NCBI GenBank assembly: GCA_963691815.1
Contig: OY829648.1
Location: 30,262,383-30,326,382, forward strand
Length of the DNA: 64,000 nt
DNA from: Echiichthys vipera
Taxonomy: Eukaryota; Chordata; Actinopteri; Perciformes; Trachinidae
Direction of reading: 5' to 3'
Shown: in pieces, positions 55,557-64,000 of the stretch
Numbering within the stretch: position 1 is the first letter of the stretch
How the letters are laid out: every line of letters begins with the position of its first letter
Position numbers and translations under genes: made by a program
Notes under the pieces: generated by a model
What the model saw: only the letters and a program-made list of their open reading frames with translations
What the model was told of the DNA's origin: nothing
Database searches by the model: none

Positions 55557-56736
55557 ACCCTGACCCATTGTGTTGGTGGACTATAGTTTTGAAGTGGAGC
55601 TGGGGAAGAGCGTTGAGCAATGTCAGGCTGTTTATATTTGTCACTTTAAATGGTGCTGCACTGCACTTCAACGATGAAACTTTTACCAATCCAACAATGT
55701 GTAGCATGTCCACATCAACAAAGCTGTATTTTAATGTACAATGCAAAGCCCAGCTGAACAGCCAGCGACCCAGTGGGTGTTTAGAGATTATGGAACCACA
55801 AAAAGTTGTTCAGTGCTATTTATAAATACAAAATCTGAAGTTGAAGGTTTAGCATTTAGGCATTCCCGCAAACATCCAAAGTCACTGACATTTTCCCACA
55901 TTTCACACATCTTCTCAGTTGATTTAACTTACAAAGACCATTCCTTACACTAAAACAGTGTGGCTATCAATATCAAATCCACATCCAATTTCAGGTCTGA
56001 TTATTTTCAGTGCACATAATAATTACACACCAAGTGAGCAGCCATTTCACTTGCTCTGCAATGATGAGATTACATGGTAATGCAAGGTTTTAGCAAGTGG
56101 TGGAGTAATGCATATCTATTTCACACCAGTTCTACACCCATGCAAACCCTTTTTCTTCTTGCAGACAAGCCCCGCTGTTCTATGTTGAGCAATTCATCTG
56201 AAATGTGTAAGAAAACAGCCTTATATGTCAAGCTCAGCCGTGGGGAGAGGATCTACCTGACAACAAATTAATGAAAATGTCACTGACTTATACCTCTATC
56301 TCTCGTTTAATAAACGCTTGGCTGAGCATATTAACATAGCAGCCAAGGTGCTTTCACTCTTCTCCTTAACCGCCCTCATTCATGCCATCTGCAGTAACCT
56401 CCCTTCATTCTTCTTTCTCCCTCCTCTAATCTTCTGCATGCATGTCCGCTCTCACTGTTTGAACCCTGCACACTTGTTTGATTAAAGGTAGATCAGGCCC
56501 TGTGCAAGACTTTGAATGATCTTTTTACTTTATCTTGACATAACAGAGCCATGGCCCTGTGAAGCCAGAGACTATGGGTTAATGGGAGCCATGACAGCCA
56601 AAGCCATTCCATCAGCAGTGGTAGTCTGCCGAAAAGGTCAATCTCTAGTCCACCCAGCCAACAAGACGGAAATGTCAATGTTTTAGGGGGGAAAGTAAGA
56701 AAAAGGCCTTTCATTGGATGTGAGGTAGATGCATGT
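55557..56736. other. Unassigned interval
   Basis: No supported feature was found. Confidence 0.4.
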
Positions 56737-56915
56737 TTCAAATCTGTGCCGAGGTAAACTTATATCATAAGGTTGATAAAAAAAAAAAGAAATAAATCCC
56801 ACCAAAAAAACAAAAGTGGTAGTATGGAGGCCCAATGGATAAGCCACAGCCTCAAACCTTTTCTGTTTGGAGAGGGAAATGGAATCGAAATGCCACTCAA
56901 CTTGCCAGGAAACCA
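56737..56915 (+). repeat. Orphan dispersed repeat Y, copy 1
   Basis: Matches 59617-59772: TGTGCCGAGGTAAACT, GGATAAGCCACAGC, CAAACCTTTTCTGTTTGGAG and ATGCCACTCAACTTGC. AGGCTCACTGG plus ATAAGC in copy 2 resembles a polymerase III A-box, so a SINE origin is possible. Confidence 0.75.
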
Positions 56916-57245
56916 GACAAATCTACAGAGTTCATTTTTCATTTGCTCTGGCAGATAAATCTGGCACATCTCCCATTCAGGTAGATTTCCAGCAACTTGA
57001 GATCTGATGGGCCAATCACAACCATTTATCTCATGTGGGGTAGGTTTAAGATGATGACTGACAGAGGAGAATCATGCTTGAATGTAGTAACAGAATGTAA
57101 CTGGTGTTCTATGTCCTGTGCAGTTTACGAGGCTGTACCCAGATCAAACTGTCAAACTAAGCAGCGCTGATCAAATATCATGTTACTGTATTGCCTGTTC
57201 CTCGCCTAAAATGTTTTCATTGACACATTTTAGTGTACTGTTTAG

Positions 57246-57435
57246 TAATGATGTCCAAATTAAGTTTCATGAAGCATTAGTTGTATTTGTTGAGCCCGCT
57301 AGATGGAGCTCTTGGTCTAAAGAAAAAGGCTCAATGAATGGTGATTCAGTGTGTTTTCAACCTTTTGTTGAACAGAGAGCTCCATCTTGTGGACTCAAAC
57401 AACAAAGAAAATGAAGCTTCATTTGGACATCACTA
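57246..57435 (+). mobile_element. hAT-type MITE, copy D, perfect 8-bp duplication
   Basis: 190 bases flanked by CTGTTTAG at 57238-57245 and 57436-57443. Ends TAATGATGTCC and GGACATCACTA. It lacks a few bases before the right subterminal repeat compared with copy B. Confidence 0.92.
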
Positions 57436-57443
57436 CTGTTTAG

Positions 57444-59616
57444 CTGTTATTTCATTGTTGTGATTGGTCATAGGTCTATCTTATTATGTCCAGAGGCTCT
57501 TTGGTCAGTACCATTAGTAACAACACTAATTATTTGCATTTGTAAAGTAGTCAGGGGATGCCAGGCTAGGATTGAGAGAGTACAACATACAAATGAAGAA
57601 ACCTTCTACACATACAGTGATGCAAATAAGTAAAGCACAAGAAACAACAGACAACAGTCCAGGATGTACATAACAAAACTGAAGTGTGTCCCCTAAAAAA
57701 AAGTAAAAGAGTTAAAGGCAAAAAGAAAAGAAGCCTTTACTTTTCAGTTAAATTAAGTAATGCATGCTGAAGGCACTCAAAGGAAATTTGACTTTGGTAA
57801 TGGCTTTTCCTGCTGCTCTCACTGAATTTCAACAGATATGAAAGCAAGCATTGCATCATAATCCTGTGGGGAGTACACTGGACTGTAGAGTAGCCAGAAG
57901 AACCAAATGGGATTGTAGGGAAGGTTCAAAGCATTCTCACTGGGAGAGAAAGAAAAATAAATGATGTTTAATTGGGCTTTCCTGCTGTATGAGTGTCTGT
58001 CTTCAGGCAAATATTAAAAGTCCTCTACTCCTCTTTCTTTTTTCCTGCCTACATCATGTCTATCCTTGGTCACTCAAACCACACCACTGTCCATTTCCTA
58101 CATTTGCTGGGTCATGAAAATGTTATCAGCTTGTATCCATTGTTAACTTACAGATGCATTGGGGTGGTAGACCCAGAGGAAGCTGGCTACTGCAACTGTG
58201 ACTACCTGAAACACAGAAAGTTGGACAAATAGATGCATTGGTATCTTGGATGTCTAACCTTACCACCATGCCTGTCTAGGGACACTGCTGGCAAAAAAAA
58301 AGCCTGCACCCAAACTGACTGGAGCAGCCAAGGATCCACCGCAAAAAGTCTGGAAGCAGTTTTGCAGCATGTAACATCTGTGAAATACTACCCTTTGATG
58401 TTTAACAATGTCCTAACGAACGCTTGTCTAAAAACACCTCTGTCTTTGAGCATAATGGATTTACCAATAGGCCACTTTACAGTACAGGCAGCTATGGATC
58501 TATCTCTTAGGGAGTGATTTCTTTGGCAATAGGAACATTTAATCAGAGTTCAAGAAGCCGCAGAGACTGTCTCTGATTCCGTTAATTGCTTCCAGGTTTC
58601 AGTTCTCATCTTTCATTGGGGATTTCCAATTTAGAGCCATTTCATTTTTTTTTTTTCTCAATCCCTCTGTTTTCATTCTCTGTAGAACAGCGGGGCATTA
58701 TGTCCGGCACAGCAGCTAAATTGCAAGCATTAATCATTTTAGAGCCATTATCAGCATTTTAAAGGTGAAAATCCAAACAAATTGTTTTTCATTTGGCCCA
58801 AGCTTAATAGGATTGTTTTCTTGCAATTTGCAGCTTTGGAGCATTTAATACAAACAATTAAGAGCAAATTGTTGAGTCTGCTTATCTGTTCCCAGTCTAC
58901 ATAATATTGTATCTTTAATGAAGAATCACCCTAAATGAAGGAGGTGTACAGCCACAGTTATTTGCTCAATGTAACCTAATTATGATAAATTAGATATCAG
59001 ATTGGTAAATACTCAGGATAATAGTTTCCTAAATACTTCTCTATTTTGTAATATGTCATATTATTCAGTGTTGAAAATGCTGCACTCAAATAAATACCAT
59101 TATATCTTTTTTGTTTTACTTCAATAACAATAACAAATAAACCTTGACGAACACCACATATTATTTTAATATTAGAGTGAATTACACACTATTTTCTGAC
59201 ATGACTACATCATAATCAAGGGATACAAATGTGAATAGTGTGCACATCTCCCTTAAAGTGCCAGTTTATTTAAACTAAATCCCAAAAAGCATGTTCTCAC
59301 TTAGATTAGGGGCATCAAGCCCTGCAGATAATTTTAATTTTCTTTGTCCGGGATTAAATATATCAATGATGTAAGGTCTTGCAGCACCCTAAAACAACTC
59401 AGGTCAACAGAAAATATGTTTGTAACCATGCTAGTGGCTCAATGAGACTGCACTAAACAGTGATGCCAACATGCTGATATTTATTAACTAAAGGTAAAGC
59501 ATAGCGGATTGTCATGAGTTTTGCAGGTATTTAGTCCAAAGTTAGTATAACTCATGCTGAGCAGAACATGAATGTCTGCAACAAATTTCATGAAAATCCG
59601 AACTGAAGGAGATATT
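57444..59616. other. Unassigned; 58520-58920 is a candidate conserved non-coding element
   Basis: Segment 58520-58920 is dense in homeodomain-type ATTA/TAAT words (GTTAATTGC, GCATTAATC, CAATTAAG), has few simple repeats and no open frame. This profile is suggestive only. Confidence 0.3.
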
Positions 59617-59772
59617 TCAAAACTGTGCCGACGTAAACTCCTATCATTAGGTTGATAATATGAAAAAAAAACAAATCCGACAGACAACCAAGGAGGCTCA
59701 CTGGATAAGCCACAGCTTCAAACCTTTTCTGTTTGGAGAGGAAAATGGAACGGAAATGCCACTCAACTTGCA
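59617..59772 (+). repeat. Orphan dispersed repeat Y, copy 2
   Basis: See 56737-56915; roughly 80% alike by eye, same orientation, 2.9 kb apart. Confidence 0.75.
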
Positions 59773-61565
59773 GTGCATTCACACCTAAGGCGACACAATC
59801 CACAAGTCACAGGAAGAACGTTAATTTCCTCTGCTGTCTTTGAAAGCCTGGCTTATAGTGGTAGAACAATCACATACACATTTAAAAATTAAAAATGTCA
59901 ACCTACTGGTGGTACAAGATGAAAAGTCAGGGGATCACTAAAGTCAGTAGGATTCATCCTCCTGGGACCATGGATGTCTGTTTTAAATTGAAATGCAAGC
60001 AATCTGATACGTATGTAGACCCATAGACTGAAAAAACATCATTCCTTAACCCAGAGTGATGATGGGGACTCATGATCATGGTGCATTAGAGTGTGTGCTC
60101 AGCTCTGACAAATCACTGAATTTTGTTCTCCTTGCCTGACAGGAAAGCTATGCTTGGTGTTTTCCTTTAAATTAAGAGACATTTACTGTCACTTAATTGT
60201 CTGCATTAAAACTAACAGTGGCAGCTGTGTATAGACGCCCCATCACCTGTTGGTTGTGCCTACCAGCAGTTTGTGAGCAGGAGTGGTACAAGAACTTAGG
60301 GACTGTGACGCCCAAACATGAGGGACACAGTTGGCTGCCTCCTGTCTCTACACTCTGTGACCAGTCACCAAATGGCACGGCGCTGAGCAGAAGAGATACG
60401 GTGTGTTTGTGAGAGTGTTTGTGTACATGTGTGCATGTGTGTGACGTGGCACAGAAAATAATAGATTGTGCGTGACCACGGTGCCTGAAAGAGATTAAAA
60501 ATGAGTGGATCACTGCCACCAAACCACCTACGCAGCAAAACACACAACGAATACTCCAACCATAAGCCTTTCATGTACTTGTCTCCCTCCCTGTTTGCGT
60601 GGCAAATTGCGCTGTCAGAAAAGGCCCAAACATGCTATAGATGACTACTAATTGGATGGATTTGGTCACTGTGCTGCCAAATCAGCCTGAGGGCATATCA
60701 AGAGTCGAGAGAGAAAGAGGGTGGAGGGAGAAACAGGCCTTTCTGATATACATGTTACCTAACAGGAAGCAACGAAAACATGGCAGCCTCTAACTGCCTG
60801 ACTTAACCTAATGTGAGTGTTTTGTGTGTATGACTGCATGTGTTTAGACATTTTAGACACTGGTAAGTGTTTGTGTTTGTGTTTGAATGCGTGTACAGCT
60901 CATAAACCTAAACTTAGTGTCCCAGCAACCCAGAGAGAGAGTGCAGGAATGTGATGCTAACCTTGTTTTCAAATGCATGACTGCCCCATTTCAAAAGTGC
61001 TTAAAAAGAATAATAAAAAAGCAATAGAAAAACATTGTGCCCGCCTGTTTTTCCAATTTCTTCACCTAGCATCTTCCAATCAATTATCTGGAATGAAAGG
61101 ATTATTTGGTTGCACCTTCTTTTCTTTAGTGTGCTGTGACCTCGGTGAACTGTTGTAAGCGTTGTAATGTATTTTAGAAGGGAGAAAAAATACCTAACAT
61201 GTAAATGTCAGGTCAATTATTTTTATATAGGGTCAAATCCTGATTTCAATCGTCATCTCAACAGATAATACAGATGTCTAGTCTCAGGAAAGTTTAATCC
61301 ACCACAAGTGAGAGTGAAAAAGAGAAGAAAAAGCACTTGTCATCCTTGCTTGAAGGATTTTAACATCAGTGTGTTGGGTCATGGCAAGATCAACCCACCA
61401 GGAGATCCGAGGGCAAAACAATTGACCTCTGTCTGTGGTAACTTGATTAACCGCACATCTATTTTCGAAGTCCTCAAGTCTTACTTAGGTCCTTAAATTC
61501 TTGGTGAGTTTTTAATGTGATAGGAGGATTTTGTAATTTGTCTTTTGTGGATGTAAAAGTTTAGG
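59773..61565. other. Unassigned interval
   Basis: Open frames around 60197-60543 and 61308-61496 have no recognisable domain. Nothing else is supported. Confidence 0.35.
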
Positions 61566-61640
61566 TGACTGACGCATTTCCTCAAACAAAACTCTTAAGA
61601 CTGATCAGATAGGTGATGTTATGTTTAACATTCATAAAAA
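61566..61640 (+). repeat. Orphan dispersed repeat, copy 2
   Basis: Partner of 6169-6240. Confidence 0.6.
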
Positions 61641-61719
61641 ACTAAACATAGAGGAATTCACGAGGACAGCTAAGCATTCTCTTCCTGTCTTTAACATCTG
61701 CAGTCACTAGGGAAACCGC

Positions 61720-61990
61720 CCTCCTTAAACCGATACAGCGGTGCTCAGTGAAGTGGCCTTAACAACGGGATGCTTTCGGCTTAGACGCTGAATCATCTGT
61801 TGTGGTAGAACGGTTCTAGTTTGCAGTGAACACATTGCACCTTTCTGGCTTCTTTTTTAAGTGTGAAATGATCCTCTGCCTTTTCCGGGCTGTAGTGGTG
61901 TGCATCTGCAAAAACGATCCGTGTGGAACAATGATACTTGCGCTGAGCAGGCCGCATAACGCGTGAGATAGGAATTAAATGAATCATCAA
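61720..61990 (-). pseudogene. BED-type zinc-finger relic (hAT N terminus)
   Basis: The minus-strand frame reads EDHFTLKKEARKVQCVHCK and LEPFYHN, then shifts; the next frame gives QRLSRKHPVVKA. C-x2-C followed by a distal RKH is the BED finger of ZBED-type hAT transposases, which bind element ends. One frameshift splits the finger. No catalytic domain was found nearby, so it is an isolated N-terminal scrap. Confidence 0.5.
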
Positions 61991-63299
61991 GGCAGAGTTT
62001 TTTCTTCAAGGATTTTTTGTGAATTTTGTAGTTACTCTAATAATTCTTTCAGCCCAATATTGGAATCATTCACGTTTATTCGACACCTCTATCTTAGTGT
62101 AATTAACATAAAAACTACGGCTTTCTAAATTAGCTAAAGAAGGTGACCCTTTTACAAAAAAGCAGAATAACATTTCAATGATTTAGACTGAATTTAAACT
62201 ACTTGCACTGGAATCAGAGTACAAGATATATACACCTGTGATTCAGTCTAAAAAACACAAGTTTGAAGTGACAGATGAGTGTGAGGAACAATGCACTAAA
62301 TGAAACAGCCACTCAGTTTGGGTAATGTTTGCCCTTACAGTTTATCTCCAGCAAAATATCCAAACGCACAGAATTTCACCAAAACCTTCGCAGCAGACAG
62401 GGACTGTGGCGACAACTAGAAGCGTCTTTATACCTCAGAGAAATGTCACAGCTAATGGAGACGGACCAGCAGTGGAAGGGAAATTAAAAGCAGTAATTGA
62501 GAGAGAGATACATAAATGGCCAACATGCTGTACTGTGTCCCGGGGGGCTTTTAGGCTCTCACAGAGCCGGGAGACAGATGACTTTGAAGGTAAGCATGGA
62601 TCCATCCACTTCTAGTAGGGTTAAATCACCGTGTTCTGTCAGTTTGACGACACCACAGGGTGGGCTCATAATGTATCCTGTTGAGAGGATGCATGCTCTA
62701 CTGTACAAATGCAACATATGCTATATTTTTAAATCATCTTTATGCTGCGTATTTTATATATTTAGCAAATATTGTATATTTCAGTTTATAGTATTTCCAC
62801 AGTAAATGCCCCCCCCTCCCTACTGCTGTTTTGTTTTACACTCAGGACTAGAGACTAGACTCGAAATTGCATTTTTTATTTTACTTAAATCTTTATTTCT
62901 TTCCTGAGAAAGTGATTATTCTCTAAACATTTGTGACTAGCCATGATTTCCTTTACTTTTGGCTTTCAGCCAATAGAAAAAGCATGGAGAGCGAGAACGG
63001 CAGGTAGTATTAAAAGACAAAAAAATCTTTTGAGTCCATGGTGGAGAGGAGAACGCTGAACAAACTGTTAGCCATCATAGACAAGGATCAGCCCCCTCTC
63101 CATCACACAGTGGTCAGTTGTACACTGTACAATAACAGTTAAACTGTTCAGAACAATACAATCTCAAGCACCTTAATCATAACCTCAGCCATAATCTGTC
63201 CACTGCACCTTAGATTAGTATATGTTTACATTGGCACTACAATTAGACTGCTTATTTATACATTTTATTTTTTAGGTATCTTTTATATTGTATTTTCAT
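61991..63299. other. Unassigned; exon-like open segment at 62336-62590
   Basis: TTTGCCCTTACAG precedes, and GAAG before gtaagc follows, an open stretch with no recognisable protein. It may be conserved non-coding DNA or chance. The rest is AT-rich. Confidence 0.25.
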
Positions 63300-63396
63300 A
63301 TTACTGCTTTGATGTGTCTGTGTGTAATGCTGCTGTTACACTGCAATTTCCCAGCCTGGGATCAATAAAGTATTTCTATTCTATTCTATTCTATTT
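63300..63396 (+). mobile_element. LINE 3' end with (TATTC)n tail
   Basis: TTTCCCAGCCTGGGATCAAT, AAAGTATTTC and then ATTCT repeats to 63395 form a typical CR1/L2-group 3' end in fish. The 5' limit of this fragment is unclear. Confidence 0.65.
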
Positions 63397-63398
63397 GG

Positions 63399-63614
63399 TT
63401 GCATGCAGGTAAACAGTCCGTGGAGGGAGCAGAAGATGGGGAATGCATTACAGTCATGGAAATACAATCATGGAACCCATCAGTTATCATCTGAAGATGA
63501 TTTAGCTTTTGTTATTATTTATCTCTGTATAGAGACGGTGTCTCTCAACTCCAACCCCATTCTCGCCTCTCAAGTTGCTAATCTGACCGTTAACAACGAC
63601 TATGCTATGAAGAG
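63399..63614 (+). repeat. Dispersed repeat X, copy 2, uninterrupted
   Basis: Contains in one piece the two halves seen at 30514-30668 and 31958-32040, with the junction TCTGTATAGAGAC at about 63525-63537 as the empty site. Confidence 0.75.
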
Positions 63615-63622
63615 GAAGTCTC

Positions 63623-63822
63623 TAGTGATTTCGAAATGAAGCTTCATGAAGCATTAGTTGCATTTGTTGAGCCCACTAGATGGAGCTATTGGTTTAAAGA
63701 AAAAGGCACAATGAATGGTGTTTCAATGTGTCTTTAACCCTTTTTTGAACAGAGAGCTCCATCTAGTCAGGACTCAGAAAATGAAGAAAATGCTTCATGA
63801 AGCTTTCTTTTGGACATCACTA
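63623..63822 (+). mobile_element. hAT-type MITE, copy E, near-perfect 8-bp duplication
   Basis: 200 bases between GAAGTCTC (63615-63622) and TAAGTCTC (63823-63830), 7 of 8 matching. Ends TAGTGATTTC and GGACATCACTA. It inserted at the edge of repeat X copy 2. Confidence 0.9.
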
Positions 63823-63830
63823 TAAGTCTC

Positions 63831-64000
63831 ATCCTGCTGGATTTAACCAGAAAGCTGGAAATATTCGCTGTTTCCCCTACAGACTAAATCATCATCAAAA
63901 CCATATCTATGAGGCTGATAAACACCGAAAACACCCATTGAATGGGGTGATAACAAACTAACGTTGTGCCTTTTAAAAGTATAGTCAATTTTCCATATAT
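63831..64000. other. Unassigned window end
   Basis: Nothing recognised. Confidence 0.4.

Noticed and set aside
62336..62590. Segment bounded by acceptor-like ACAG and donor-like gtaagc
   Set aside because: The peptide is unrecognisable, and such splice-like pairs arise by chance in 64 kb.
1..64000. CRISPR array, prokaryotic operon or phage genes
   Set aside because: No regularly spaced repeats and no bacterial-type genes; content is that of a fish genome.
1..64000. LTR retrotransposon or endogenous retrovirus
   Set aside because: No paired long terminal repeats and no gag, protease or integrase-like frames were seen.

Overview
The window looks like teleost fish nuclear DNA. It is AT-rich, it carries (AC)n microsatellites, and it is crowded with element families typical of ray-finned fish: Tc1, hAT, PIF/Harbinger and pogo DNA transposons, Rex1/L2/RTE-type LINEs, a Penelope-like element and tRNA-derived SINEs. 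There are no bacterial-style operons, no CRISPR arrays and no recognisable tRNA or rRNA genes. I found no complete host protein-coding gene. The window is best read as a gene-poor or intronic region. Three short coding-like segments could be host exons: 2740-2814 (minus), 15613-15685 (plus, downstream of a perfect RFX X-box) and 34330-34602 (plus).

Layout. 0-10 kb: the 3' end of a pogo-like transposon, an internally deleted Tc1 copy, a SINE-like tail, and a decayed ZBED/GTF2IRD2-type hAT element at 6.68-9.19 kb whose 3' end is replaced by a MITE. 10-15 kb: a SINE, a LINE ORF1 relic, a MITE with long terminal inverted repeats and a SANT-domain relic, and a LINE relic sitting inside a minisatellite. 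15-23 kb: mostly unique sequence, with a 48-bp LINE insertion, an X-box, a fold-back repeat and a Rex3-like 3' end. 23.4-26.9 kb: a LINE with one uninterrupted 999-codon endonuclease/reverse-transcriptase ORF, the only apparently intact gene here. 27-34 kb: MITEs, a SINE, an element inserted in a dispersed repeat, and a Penelope-like GIY-YIG gene with a hammerhead-like motif. 37.3-38.3 kb: a transposon with perfect 14-bp inverted ends and a nested LINE scrap. 41.8-46 kb: a LINE/SINE tail and a decayed L2 copy. 47.9-52.1 kb: two Tc1 families, the second broken by a piggyBac-like end and a Harbinger element. 54-64 kb: LINE fragments, three copies of a MITE and several orphan repeats.

The most useful discoveries are structural. 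A roughly 195-bp hAT-type MITE occurs five times, and three copies have clear 8-bp target duplications. Two CAGGG-ended elements share 6-bp duplications, and one of these has an empty-site paralogue within the same window. There is also an intact LINE, a Penelope hammerhead-like core, and a 48-bp RTE insertion with a 12-bp duplication. Family names rest on recognising motifs by eye; no database search was possible.
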